Shown: in pieces, positions 22,628 through 34,701 of the stretch
Layout of the letters: each line of letters begins with the position of its first letter
Numbering within the stretch: position 1 is the stretch's first letter
Assembly (NCBI GenBank): GCA_037043015.1
Contig: CM073327.1
Coordinates: 11,514,727-11,578,726, forward strand
Source: Bryum argenteum
Taxonomy: Eukaryota; Streptophyta; Bryopsida; Bryales; Bryaceae
Reading direction: 5' to 3'
Length of the DNA: 64,000 bases
Translations under genes and position numbers: made by a program
Notes under the pieces: model-generated
The model's input: the letters and a program-made list of their open reading frames with translations, nothing else
Told to the model about the DNA's origin: nothing
The model's database searches: none

Positions 22628-25600
22628 ATGCCCCCAAGAAGAAATGCCGCGGAAAGAGCCGTGGAAAATGTGGTTGCAGATATGGAAGAAATCGTGCAAC
22701 AAGAAGACGAGACCAGAGAGCTGCTACAATGGATGAAGCAACAGATGACGGATCTAGCTGCTCAAAACAAGGCTACGAATGCCAAACTGGAATTACTCAG
22801 CCTTAAGTACCAGGACATCCAAGGCAATGTAGCTCCCGAGGTCATTGCTTCCACGCCCAGGAGTGTGGAAGAACCAGCCGAAGCAGCAAGGTCTGCAACC
22901 ATACCCAGGGAGAGCAATGCCGCGGCCAGTGCAAGCACGTCGGGAATGCCCTCGCCGGCACCAATAGCGCTATCCGCAGGGATACCTCCTGTGTCACACC
23001 ATCCCGGAAGCCTTGACACCCAGGCCAAGTTACCCAAGATTCCTTACGCCGTGTTTGACGAGTCTGGGGACCCGGATTGGCACATCCGGAGGTTTAAAGT
23101 GATAGCCTGTACGAACGGCATTTTCCATGCCACGGATTTACAAAACATTTTTGGTACCACGCTCCAAGGGAATCATATTAACTGGTACATTGACTTTGAA
23201 ACCGAACACAACAATGCCAGTTGGGAAGATATGGAGCGTAGTTTTTTGCATAAGTTCAGAAAACTCAAAACAAGTTCGGAAGTCCTCCGAGCGTTGGGAT
23301 CGATTACACAATCCACGAACGAGCCGGTGGATAAGTTTTATGATAGATTTAAACAGTTGGCCGACAAACTTAGCCAACGGCCCGAGGAGGAATACATGTG
23401 TGAATGGTTCAAAAAAGGTTTACTTCCATGGATCCAGTAGGGTATTGTTATCCGTGGAGTCAAAACACTACCAGACATCCTCTCCGCGGCAAATGACATC
23501 AGCCGGGAACTTATGGCGCTTAAACAAATGCAGACACCCATACTACCCTTACCCTCGGCACGGCAAGATGCTCGGATGGCACCACCGTTATGTGAGACGT
23601 GCGGGAAGACACAACATGGGAGATGTTGGTACTCTGCCAATGCCACCCCGCCCCAGGATCACAGGCGACCTAGGAACACCACGGCCTCGGTATACCCCGA
23701 GGAGGTTAACGTGGATGCATTCCAACCGGGACGTTCTGACGCGTGCTGGGAATGCGGAGGTTTGGACCATCGGCGAAGTCAGTGTCCCGTATTCAAGCAG
23801 AAGTGGACCCAAGGTCGAAACACTGGCTCCCAGGGGCATCCAAACACTAACCCCACGGCCCATAGGAGAGGAGGAGTAACATTGACTGAGGTCCACGGGC
23901 CAGAAACAAATGTGTCCATGATTTTAGCCGCCGTGGTGACTACCCGGTCAAAAGCAATTCCCGCCAACCACGTGATAGAGCACCGGAAGCCATTTCCGGA
24001 ACATCACTGGGAACGACTACATAACATGAGGACGAATCTCCAGAAGGACCTGGAAACCGCGCCTACAGATCAAAGGTGTGCCACGGACCGCACCCTGCAG
24101 CAAATTCTAGACACGACCAACGTCACCATCACCCTGGCAAAGCTTGTACAAATCAGCCCGGAGTTACAACAATACTTGCAAAGGGCTGTGATAACGGAAA
24201 CCAAACCCGACCCCACGTTCGTGGAAGTCAACGCCGCCACGATAGACCCCGACGCGGCAGTAATCCACGTACAATTAGGGGGACAGACACTGACCAACGT
24301 CCTCGTCGATGGGGGGTCCGGCGTGAATGTAATGAGCAACTACGTTCGACGGGCATTAGGACTACCACAACCCCGGAGTGCCCGGTTTATTTTACGCATG
24401 GCTAACGACGCCCCCGTCACACCCCTGGGAATTCTCACCATGGTGGGGATTACGATACACGGGGTATCAACACCAGCAACGTTCGTAATAATCGAGATGC
24501 CTCAAAACAGCGGTTTTCCGGTAATCTTAGGAAGACCTTGGTTACGAGACATGCAGGCAATACATGACTGGACCAAAAATCAGATCCACATTCAACGCCA
24601 CGGGAGAACCGTGGTTATACCCGTGGATAGTTGCCTAACTCGTGCTAAGATCAGTCAGATCCGGACCTCCACAGGGACTGATTGGCCAAAAGAATTTACA
24701 AACGAACAGGAAGCCCTAGTACTCCACGTTCACCCCAGCTTAATACCCGTGGCCGAAATTCATTTAGCTAGCTTAGTACAGGAAGAGAAACTAGATATTC
24801 CCGAACATTTCACTCAAGAGATAGCCGGGGACGTGGTGGTAAATGCTGTCCCTGCAAAAGAAGCATTGTGTCATGAGACCATCACGGGATGGACGCACGG
24901 GGCCAAGGAACGGGTGCAGCTAGTAAACCTCGGAACAACAGAGGAGCCCAAATACATCAAAATCAACACAGATGCGCCCCCAGCCATCAAGCAGGCGGCC
25001 ATCGCCCTGTTCCACGAGTACAAAGACATATTCGCCTGGAACCACGAGGACCTGAAGGGTATTCCCAATGCCCTGGCTGAACATACCATCGACCTCGTCC
25101 CCGGAGCAACCCCAGTACAGCAAAGGCGATACAGAATGAACCCAAACTACGCCGCTCGGGTCAAAGCGGAATTGGACAAACTTCTCCACGCCAAGTTCAT
25201 TTCCCCCGTGGATGCAGCACCTTGGCTCTCTCCCATGGTTATTATTCCCAAGAAAAACGGCACGTTGCGTATCTGCGTGGATTTCCGAAAACTCAACGCA
25301 GCAACAAAAAAGGATCACTACCCATTACCATACATGGAGGAGATCATCGATGAGGTTGCCGGACATGAGATGTACTCGTTCCTCGATTGCTTCTCGGGAT
25401 ATTACCAAGTAGCCATGGCTGAGCAGGATAAAGGAAAGACAGCTTTTTCCACGGAATGGGGGCCGTACCAATTTGAACGAATGCCATTTGGGGCCAAAAA
25501 CGCATCCATGACATTCCAACACGTCATGGAATTAATTTTCAGACCGTACCTCAAACAATTTTTCAGAATCTACCTGGACGATGGAACCGTCTACGGCAAA

Positions 25601-26968
25601 ATGAAGGACCACGTCTCACACCTCAGGCAAATTTTCCACGCCTGCAGAACCAACGGGGTGAGTCTCAACGCTGACAAGTGCATGTTCCTGTACTTCGCCG
25701 GGGTCATCTTGGGTTACATCGTTTGCAAGCACGGCAAACTCCCTGACCCCGAGAAAATCAAGGATATCCTGGACATGACACCACCACTAAATCAAAAGGG
25801 TGTACAACGGCTCCTGGTCTTAGCACAGTTCAACCGAATCTACATCGAAAAATTGGCACACATCACCGCACCAATCACCGCACTGAACCATGCCAAGTAT
25901 ACGTACCCCCGGGACTGGACGCCGGAGGCCCAAGCAGCCCTGGAGAAGATAAAAAATGCCTATTCAAACGCACCTATTCTCATTGCTCCAGACTGGTCTA
26001 AACCGTTCCACGTCCACACCGATGCATCTAACATTGCCGTGGGGGTGATGTTAGCACAGAACATAAATGGCAAGCACGATCAACCCGTGGCATACGCTAG
26101 CCGACTACTCAACCAAGCCGAGCGAAATTACTCCACCACGGAACGTGAGGCCCTGGCAATGATTTACGCTGTTAAAAAATTTAGACATTACCTCCTCGGG
26201 AAGAAATTTAGTTTCATGGTCGACCACCACAGCTTGTCCTACCTCGTAAATCAAACCTTGGTCACGGGGAGGGTAGCCCGGTGGATCATGATACTACTCG
26301 AATACGACTTCGAAGTGGTCTACGTCCCTGGGAAGAGGCACATCATGACCAGGGATACCAACACTGCCGCGGAAGGAATCGATGATTCTTTCAATGAGGC
26401 ATATGTGCAGGCTACCCAAATAGCCACGGACACCGAGGAACACAAGGCAGATTGGAGGGCCGATATCATACGATACCTCACCACGGGCCACACCCCCGTA
26501 GGCATAACCGGGACCCGCAAGATTAGCTTCGTACAAACAACACTGCCCTACACCGTGGTCCAAGCAAAGCTGTACAAACGAGGACCGGATCAGGAAATCC
26601 GGTTGTGCGTACCCGCTCACCAGCAGCAGCAGATCATAGCGCACCTCCACGATGGACCCGCGGGAGGTCACCAAGGCCCCCGACACCACGGTAAAAAAGA
26701 TCCTCTCCGCAAAGTACTGGTGGCCGACATTGCACAAGGACGTCATTACCTATGTCAAGAACTGCCACGCCTGCCAAATATCCACGACAAACTTTCAGCA
26801 CCAAGGTCGAGTACCCATGAAGGCCATACCACCATTGGGACCATTCCAAAGGTGGGGATTAGACTTCGTAGGTCCGATAAAACCAGCCACACGCCAAGGG
26901 TACAAGTATATCCTCGTGGCCACGGACTATACCACGAAATGGGTCGAGGCCAAACCATTGCGCACTAA
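22628..26968 (+). pseudogene. gag-pol of element A (Gag, PR, RT, RNase H)
   Basis: One reading frame from the ATG at 22628. It is interrupted by a TAG at 23438-23440 and continues in the same frame to 26968. The Gag core lies before the stop (IRRFKVIACTNG, WEDMERSFLHKFR); the zinc knuckle CWECGGLDHRRSQC lies after it, so the TAG falls inside Gag. The protease site is VDGGSG near 24308, the RT catalytic box YLDD near 25571, and the RNase H start HTDAS near 26016. Near 26655-26680 the frame must shift by one base to continue into integrase, since the tail after GGH in this frame is nonsense. The TAG could be a nonsense mutation or a read-through signal (UAG followed by G). Confidence 0.85.
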
Positions 26969-28409
26969 CACCGCAGTTGTCACGGCCTCGTTTATCTACG
27001 AAAATATAATCACGAGGTTTGGATGCCCCCTGGAAATAGTATCAGATCAGGGTACCCATTTTGTGAATACCGTCATCCAAGACCTCCTCGACAACCATGT
27101 TATTAAGCATCGAACCAGCACTGTCTATTACCCCCAGGGAAATGGACAAGCCGAATCAACGAATAAAACATTGATCAATATGCTGAAGAGATTCATCCAT
27201 GCTAACCAAACAGATTGGGATGATTGCCTACCAGCTGCACTCTGGGCGTACCGGGTAGCCATCAAAACCGCCACAAACGCTAGCCCGTTTGAAATGGTTT
27301 ATGGCACCCAACCTTTATTACCCACGGAATACATTGTGCCGACATTCCAGACATTACAGCCAAGGGATTACACCCCTCACAGGGTGCTCGCAGCCCGCAT
27401 CGGAGATTTTCACCACCTTGAGGAACTTCGAGCATTGGCAACATCGCACATCCTACACAAGCAAACCTTGGCCACCCGTCACTTCCAAGGCACACAGCCC
27501 CCACGATTGTTTCAGAAAGGTGACCAAGTCCTCTGGTGCCCACGCGATCCTAAACTCAAAAAATCTAAATTTAAGTCCATATGGCACGGCCCCTATACAG
27601 TACAATTAGCCCTGCCCAACAATACCGTCCTCCTTGTCAACAACACAAACTATGACCCCCACGCCACGATAGTCAACGCTGCAAAACTAAAACAATACCA
27701 TACTATAACACCACAACTCACGACAGCTCTTAGTTTACAAGATATACACACCACATTGGCAGCCGAGGCACGTGACGGGGATGAACACACCGGGGATCCA
27801 GCAACCGCAAGAACGTCTTCCACAGACACCATGGACACACAATCCGAGGGAACGAATTACCGTGGCATCAGGGGATACCAGGCAGGAACCCGGGGGGACG
27901 AACACGAGCAAATAAACACAGACACCAAAAAACAAGAGCACAGGGAAGCCTCGGCAGGAAACCACGTGGACAATCCATGGGCCCTAGCCGCACAAGGAGC
28001 CTCCCCCGCCTCGGCCATGATAATGCCCATACCATGCGCATACATCAGCCACATCCATGTTACCCATGGCAAAAACCCAGGGGGTCACAGTCTCGGGGAG
28101 TGGCCAATCAATGCCATAATTACCCCCCTGGATCCGCCCGAGGCATCATCACCAAATTCGACCCCCGAGGCATCATCACTGTATCTTTTAAAAGGAGCCG
28201 CCGCCACGGCCAACTCCATCATTTCCACTCCTCTCTCCCAGCAGTCAGTGAGAGCTTACATACCGAGAGGATTCCCGGGGCTCGACCTCATTCTCTCACC
28301 CCCTTCGTCACAGCTCAAGTTTTGTTGCTTCTCGGCGATCTCACACACCTCGCCCCTTTGCACCTCCGTTTTTTCCAGTGTCCAAACACCGTTGCAGGTC
28401 GCAGCAGCT
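26652..28409 (+). CDS. Integrase of element A
   Basis: In the frame one base ahead of pol. It shows the zinc-binding HHCC end (CHACQIS), then catalytic D in GLDFVGP, D in VSDQGTHF and E in GQAESTNK, spaced as in Ty3 integrases, followed by a C-terminal chromatin/DNA-binding region ([19 protein letters not shown]). It needs the frameshift near 26.67 kb to be made with pol. The frame stays open through a low-complexity linker into the next coding block without a stop. Confidence 0.85.
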
Positions 28410-30023
28410 ATGGCGCGCGGTGCTCCCCGGGATCGCAAACCCTTGTACATCCCCAGGCAGATTGCGGAGTGGAAGAAGTACCCGGACATGGAGTGGCTCA
28501 CACAGGCGGGGTTGTTGCACTACGCCAATCACCTCCGCGAGAACATTGACCTCAGTCGCTGCCGCGCGTTTATTACCTCGATGCGGGAAAGGCAGTTGGA
28601 GGATCCCAGCAACAGGGACGTGGCCGGGGTCGTGGAAGGGGTCCTCGTACAATACTCCCCGAGGTACCTCTACCAATTTTTTGGATGGGACGGCACAGGG
28701 GTGACAAGCTGGTCGCAGCACAGCAGCAGTCTGCCGCAACCGGACACCACGGTTTACACCCACGGGTACCCGGCGTAGGGGGATGGCAAGTTCGATGTCT
28801 ATGAGATTACACGCAACAACCCCAACATGCCCGACCCCTGGTTTGGCAGGATCCGGGGTATACTCAGCCAAATATTCTTTAGAAACGATTGCAACGCAGT
28901 ACACCCGAACCAAATCGCACTGTGTATCATGGCAGGCCGGGGAGAGAAAATCAACTGGGGCAAGCTCATGGATGGCAACGCGGTGAGCCAGATCCAGGGG
29001 CACGTACACAGCGATGCATACGAAAGCCCCATAGCCCCGTTTCTCACGCAATTCATCGGCCACTTTTTAGACTATCACAGGGCTAATCACCATCCGTGGA
29101 CCATGGGCACCTTCTTGGAGGTACAGCGGGAGCTAGCGGAGGCCACAAAACCAAGCACCACGCCACCCCACAGAGGCAAGAGACCACGCACCGAGGAGGC
29201 CGAGGTCACTGAAGGGGGTCCCATGGAGGTGGCCAGCACCTCCACAGCCACACAGTTCGGTCCTCGCACCACGGCATTCGAAGCACAGAAGCGAACCATG
29301 GAGACCTGCATGGAAGACATTCTCAGTTTTCTCCACGTCACAGAACAACAGCAGCAGACCGCCACGGCTAAATACAGGGAATGGGAGACTCGACACAAGC
29401 GACACACCGCCCAGCTTGTGCAGACCACCCAGGCCGCGGCACACAAAACCTTGGAGGCGTATAAACTGGAGGTTCAGCTTCGCACGGAGCAGCTGCAGGG
29501 GCAGGTAACAACCCTGCAAAATCAGCTCAACACGAGGGATTTGGAGTTACAGGCCGCCACGGAAAGATCCAAGTCCTTCGAAGACCAGAGTGCCAGGGAC
29601 CGCGAAAGGATTGAGCGGCTTGACCGTCAAACCACCGAACTCGTGGCACAGTGTAAAGCACTCACCGAGGAACTGGCTCTCAAGTCCACGGCCCCGCCAC
29701 CCAGCACCTTGGACGTGGACGTGATACAACGACAGCGCCAGGAGGTGGACAATGCCCGCGAAAATTTTGAGGCAAACAAAATGGCATGGACGAACCATGC
29801 GGGCCGGGTGATAGCCACAGCAGCCTACCAGCTGCTGCGAGCCACACCCCCCACGCTCAAAGAACCCCCGGCCTCGTTTCTCGATCAGTGCACGAGCGAT
29901 GCACTCATCACCCTGGACCTGGAGAGCCCCGACAACAACTGGGGCAGCCAGGGGGAGCCCTTCCTCGGGGAGGATGAGGAGGAGACACACATGCAGGACG
30001 AGCCGGAGTTGACACAATTCTGA
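28410..30023 (+). pseudogene. Accessory 3' ORF of element A (transposon-protein-like, coiled coil)
   Basis: From ATG 28410, in frame with integrase. The N-terminal half ([57 protein letters not shown]) resembles the 'putative plant transposon protein' domain found next to many plant LTR elements. It is followed by a basic KRPRTEEAE segment and a long coiled coil rich in Gln and Glu (about 29330-29700). An in-frame TAG sits at 28776-28778 (TAG then GGG), splitting the domain. Its role is unknown: an env-position gene, capsid-like or regulatory. The assignment is from memory of the family. Confidence 0.55.
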
Positions 30024-30035
30024 AAACACACCCCC

Positions 30036-30785
30036 ATGGAGGACTACGACGCGCAGGAGGAGGATACCCGCGCACAAACCGAGGACAGGGACATGGACGC
30101 CGACTCCGGGGAAGGAATGTACCAATTTTCAACCCAAATAGGGGAGGAGAGAGTAGACATACCCGAGGGGTTTACAGACCACGAGCACACACCACACCAA
30201 TCACCACGACCGCATGCCACGGTGAGCTCCCCGCAGTATCACCTCCCCGTTCTGTCCCCCCCGACACAATACGAGTCCCCGGTCAGACAAAATGAGGATG
30301 GCACTTACCCCTGGCCAAAAAGGGCCGAGTCCCCCATGACACCCTCAAATCCTCTGCCGGTGTTTTCCCCGTTGCGCACACGGCCTTCTCCTCAGTCCTT
30401 GGCTCGACACAGGCAAGTCATCCTCCTACAGGAGGAGCACGAGGGATGGAATATCAAGGATGCGGACGAGGATGGAGACGAGGCCACGGAATCGATGCAC
30501 TTCGTATTGAAGTACTTCCACGAACACCCCGATCTAGCGGCACATTACACAGACCCCGAGGCACAAAGGCGACAATGTCCGGCCTGTAACCGGACGTTAG
30601 GAGGCACGGTATTTGATGTGTACACCCACGCACTCAACTTCCGTGGCAACCACGTTCTGATGCATCGGGCCGTGGCCGAGGCACTTCGGCGAATTTACAA
30701 TGGGGACAAACCCCCTCGCAGCGGTCGCCAGCTTCCTCGAGAGCAAGCCAGACCGAACCGGAGGCCCGCCCCCTCGCGTCGTTGA
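30036..30785 (+). CDS. Second accessory ORF of element A with zinc-finger segment
   Basis: A 249-residue ORF starting 12 bases after the previous stop and in the same frame. Acidic and proline-rich until a C-terminal module, CPACNRTLGGTVFDVYTHAL, then a second His (NHVLMH) and AVAEAL. The C-P-x-C, L/V-x-x-HA, H-x-x-x pattern recalls the zf-XS finger that precedes the XS domain of SGS3-type plant RNA-silencing proteins. The tail is basic (Arg/Pro-rich). The resemblance is by eye only; a plain C2H2 finger is the alternative. Confidence 0.5.
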   Translation: MEDYDAQEEDTRAQTEDRDMDADSGEGMYQFSTQIGEERVDIPEGFTDHEHTPHQSPRPHATVSSPQYHLPVLSPPTQYESPVRQNEDGTYPWPKRAESPMTPSNPLPVFSPLRTRPSPQSLARHRQVILLQEEHEGWNIKDADEDGDEATESMHFVLKYFHEHPDLAAHYTDPEAQRRQCPACNRTLGGTVFDVYTHALNFRGNHVLMHRAVAEALRRIYNGDKPPRSGRQLPREQARPNRRPAPSRR

Positions 30786-30814
30786 CACAGCAATTCGGGG
30801 ACGAATTGCACTCT

Positions 30815-30830
30815 GAAAAAGAGGGCAAAA
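30815..30830 (+). other. Polypurine tract of element A
   Basis: GAAAAAGAGGGCAAAA lies immediately before the 3' LTR, the expected site for plus-strand priming; one C interrupts the purines. Confidence 0.7.
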
Positions 30831-31607
30831 TGTTACCCGCCTCAGTGCCGCGGGTATCATTACCGAAGACCAACACCCCGGGGAAGACCAGGAATTAAAC
30901 AGCCACGGGGCTCGAGGGCGAGGCAGTGACCAGAGGACCACGAGGATTGAGAGCAGGGGCGCAGGGAGTTAAGGCCGAAGAACAGCGCAAGAATTAGGTT
31001 TTATTATAAATAGAGGAGGATTTACACAATAGCCAGTTCTCTGTAGTGCACGAATGTCGTGATAGCCACAACGCATGCTTGCGATTTCTGTACCCTTGGG
31101 CGTTCACAATTCAATGCAAACAGGACTCAGTCCATTTCCCCCACTTCTAACATTGCGCTTATTCCTCTCCCCCTCCTTCCCTATTTCTAAACCCCTGCAT
31201 TCTACATCTTGCAGTCGCCGTGGCACCGTGGAAATCCGGGTTGGGACCGTTGTCTCAGTGCACGCTACGTGGTTGAAGAGACCACTCCTCGTGGAGTTTT
31301 CCCCGTCGACGGACCTACACTGCAGAGGACACACACACACACGCCGCGGCCGTGGAGTCGCACGCAGAAGAGAACCCCGCAAGGCACAATAGCCCTGGGA
31401 CTCGGGCCGTCAGAGTACTACCCCGAGCTCACCGGATTGACTTACCCGGCCTAATCACTGAGTGATTACGGCCTCTAGTCAACGACCTACCCGGACCCGA
31501 GGCTAACTGTGATTGAAACCCCGAGCCCCCGGTTCTTACCCATCTGCTGACCCATACAGCCCCGTTCCTCACACCTCGGGCACCTCCATCGAAGACCCCG
31601 GCTAACA
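30831..31607 (+). repeat. 3' LTR of element A
   Basis: The same 777-bp length as the 5' LTR, with the TATA box at 31005-31012. It is followed directly by the target duplication GAGGG and the interrupted transposase exon. Confidence 0.9.
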
Positions 31608-34094
31608 GAGGGGTTCCACCGATTGCTCCTGAACTTCATCTTCTTCGTGTATAGGACTGAGACTCTCAGTAAGAGCTCGTGTGACTCTTCTCCCTATTCG
31701 AGGACGTGAGTAACTCACGGTGTCAGGTCGATGAGTTTCATCTTCAGCACCAATGGGAACATCAGCCTTACGTTTCCTGGAACCAAAGATCTCTGCCCCC
31801 TCCAAGTGGGCATCACGCGTACAGTAAGCTTCTGCTTCAGGGAAGTCCATAACTGCCTTGTTGAGGCAAGATGGATTGCCGGATCGATTTGCACGACGTT
31901 GAGCGGTATAAAGACGTTGACGAAGTTCTTCTACGGATGGTCCAGAACCACTTGCACCGCCTTTGTTGAATTGATGGTAGCCGACCACTTGGAGGAAGGC
32001 CCGAACGTAGTCGTCAACGGCTGCGACGTAGAGCTCCCTTCCCTTATTGCCAGACGCTTGCAGCCACTTGTTATGGATTGACTCTGCAAGATTACATGAA
32101 GGCATCTCTGCGAGTTCTTCTGCCGAATACTTTTTTTCCTGCAATGTACAAACATAATAGGCTTTTATTAATAATTTAGATTTGAACTTAATACAGATTG
32201 GAAGTATATAAATTCACAAAAAAAATCAACTAAACAATAACTGTTAGTTTATTTGCTACTGTTGTAACAGTATAGAAGCTAACATAGAGCATATAATCAG
32301 CAAAGACATTGCAAAGAAATGGTAGACTTACTAGTTCCATAAATCCACCCCATTGTCTGTATCTGAAGTGCCAGTACGCAAGCCAATGACCTAAGTGTTC
32401 TAAACCAACTTCGGAGGTCGCCTTCGAGGATGCCCACCACGCTCTTATAGCCCAATATCGGGTCTCAGCCTCTTCCATGGTGCGCGCATCCTTGTACTGC
32501 TTACACAGAATCCGGTGTTGGCCTTGCAATTCGGGCACAATGTATTGTTTCGTTTCTCAGGACTGAGATTGAGTCCAATGGAAATAACATGTGCGTTCGC
32601 GGCCTTCCATGGGGATAGCTGGGTTTCCAGAGCCGTAGATGATGCACACAGCGTTCCAGTTAGCTTGGGCACTATCAGCCATAAATCCCTGAAACTGCGG
32701 CTTAGGTACTCCGTTCCTTGCCATCACGTGATTAAGGTTCTTCCAGAAGACGAGTTGAGCATCTTTGTCCTCTGACTGAAAATCACAGCATGCAATGGTT
32801 AGAATGCGTTGGTAACGTGAGTCGTACACGTGGCAGGCCATGGTGGTCCAATCCGTAACGCGTTTGACATGGTCGAACATCATCCATGCGTGGGAGAGGT
32901 TTCCTCCAGGCTGCATACGGCGAACGAGATCAACACCGCTACCGGGGCCGACCTCCGACATCTTGAAGATGAAGACTTTCTCCGATTCGTCGCCTTGGCC
33001 TGGGAACATGTTGCGTTGCACATATGCCCAGTTGCTGAGACCTCTGAGTTTTGTGATCCCATCGAGAATGCTATACCTACGCAAGTATTTGAAAGTGTAG
33101 ATACGATTGCGCATGCTGGGAGAGTTTAACTCTTTACATTGTTCAAAGACTGGTTCTAGCTGCTGAAGAGAAAGATTGCCGGTTTCGGGGTCACCTTCGT
33201 CACGGAGAAGTAAGTTACCTAACAAGTCTTTGCTAGTTTCCATAACTATTTTGGAAACGGTTGCTTGAGGGTTACGCTCAACATGCTCTTCTAGTAACTC
33301 ATCAATTTTTTGCCGTACACATCTATAATCTCCGACTTTGACAGGATGTTCATGTGTTCCTATATGGACACATGCACGCTCTTGACAATCTTCTCCAAGT
33401 ACGTAGAAGATTTTTGCAGAACAAGGCGCAACACAAACAGGAGGTTGTTTGCAAAGCTTACAGACCAACGTCGAGGTGGGCGGGGGCGATCCGCCTACTG
33501 GGAAGGGGTCTTTGGTAATGCCTTCAAACTCCACATCGTTCACTCCAGCGACTCGATCAGGTCGTTGCAAGAAGTCGCAGTTCGGGTTGTGGCACTGTAG
33601 ATGTCCTACACAGTTGGAGTATCGGAAAGACAACCCTTGCGTATTGCTGATGTTGGTAATCATCGTCCTAGTCCAGACATGACCGTCGTACCGTTTATCC
33701 ATCCCCTCCATGGACTTCGCGACCTTGTGAGTTGCAGACGGAAGAGTGGGCGGAAAGATGAAGAGAACATCGCCATTGAATGACGGAGGCAAGAAAGATA
33801 CGTTGACAGTGCGGATGGTTTTGAAATCGATTTTTTTGAGGAGAGTCTTGCTACTGGGCATACTAGCGAGGTTGCAGAGGGATGGAAGAATTTTTTTGGG
33901 TTTTACAATTTGCGATGAAACTAAAGAAGAAGGGGTGGCTCTTAGATAGTTATCCCTAACAAGATGTGGCAATGGAATATCAGACGACAGACGACATGGT
34001 TGCAGAGGAGACTTCTTCTCGTCTTCTGATGAATCCGATATGTCTATGGTGACTTCTAGACCTGGTTCGACCTTTACACGAGAAAGAGCCGGAG
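31608..34094 (-). pseudogene. MULE-like transposase copy 2, central segment
   Basis: Carries the body of the transposase between the two retrotransposons. It includes an intron at 32139-32331 at exactly the position of the copy 1 intron (MEL, then E-K-KYSAEEL). The DDE candidates are retained (MMFDHVKR, FMADSAQANW, CNLAESIHNKW). An in-frame TGA near 32557 sits where copy 1 reads LEK. The N-terminal extension absent from copy 1 contains VEPGLEVTIDISDSSEDE, a hydrophobic stretch followed by Ser/Asp/Glu, typical of a SUMO-interacting motif. At 34094 it is broken by element B and continues at 45414. Confidence 0.75.
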
Positions 34095-34487
34095 TGTCGT
34101 AACGTGCTTTTCCGATTCGTGCCCGGATAACCCTTTTTCACGGTAAAAGAGGTTTCCTAAACAAGAACCCGAGTATTCGTTCCACGGAGATCCTGTGAAG
34201 TGCAAGCGCATGATTTCCACATTTAGCTAACCCGGTTTGTGCTATCCGGGTTCTATCCTATCCCCTCTGTGCCCTATATCCTCGCCCCGGAAGAGCCGCC
34301 CGGACGGGATATAGGGCACGAGGGGATAGGATAGAACCCGGATAGCACAAATCGGGTTAGCTAATCGGTGAAATCATTCGTTTGCACTTCACAGATCTCC
34401 GTGGAACGAATACTGGTTCTTGTTTAGAAAACCTCTTTACCGTGAAAAAGGGTTATCCGGCACGAATCGGGAAAGCACGTTACGACA
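34095..34487. repeat. Palindromic junction of LTR 3' ends, element B
   Basis: 34095 to about 34304 is the reverse complement of the LTR 3' end, and about 34305-34487 is the same sequence on the plus strand. Together they form a near-palindrome of about 390 bases with a very short centre. The plus arm lacks many single bases present in the full LTR at 43.75-43.95 kb, so it is either decayed or poorly sequenced. Confidence 0.75.
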
Positions 34488-34497
34488 CGATTACTTT

Positions 34498-34514
34498 TGG
34501 CGCCACGCCGGGGA
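34498..34514 (+). other. Primer binding site of element B (tRNA-Asp type)
   Basis: TGGCGCC followed by GCCGGGGAT matches the complement of a plant tRNA-Asp 3' end except for a lost base; a better copy is at 43957. It lies 10 bases from the LTR end, farther than usual. Confidence 0.6.
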
Positions 34515-34701
34515 TCCTAAAGTCGCAAGTTCGACATTTCTCGCCAGGAGAGAAGGAGATTCGCGCTGGAGGTTCTGGTGACGAGATTGAAGCTCACTCA
34601 CCTCGTCTTGCAGGAAGGAGTTGCAAGTGCGAGCCAACCACAAGTCTAGAAGCCGCCGGAGGTATACCTGGTGTACTGCTTCATGACTCGAGGGCAGACG
34701 G

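Larger units (their letters stand above)
21735..31607 (+). mobile_element. Ty3/gypsy LTR retrotransposon A (9.87 kb)
   Basis: Two 777-bp LTRs bound the element, which sits between perfect 5-bp target duplications GAGGG (21730-21734 and 31608-31612) inside the second exon of MULE copy 2. In order it carries PBS, gag, protease, reverse transcriptase, RNase H, integrase, then about 2.4 kb of extra coding sequence and a polypurine tract. The PR-RT-RH-IN order assigns it to Ty3/gypsy; long extra 3' coding sequence recalls Tat/Athila-type lineages. The LTRs differ at about nine positions by eye (near 1.2%), so insertion was recent. One frameshift and two in-frame TAGs suggest it is no longer autonomous. 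Confidence 0.9.

Noticed and set aside
32515-33949. Plus-strand ORFs over the broken transposase
   Set aside because: Antisense shadows of the minus-strand transposase, which has conserved motifs and a shared intron.
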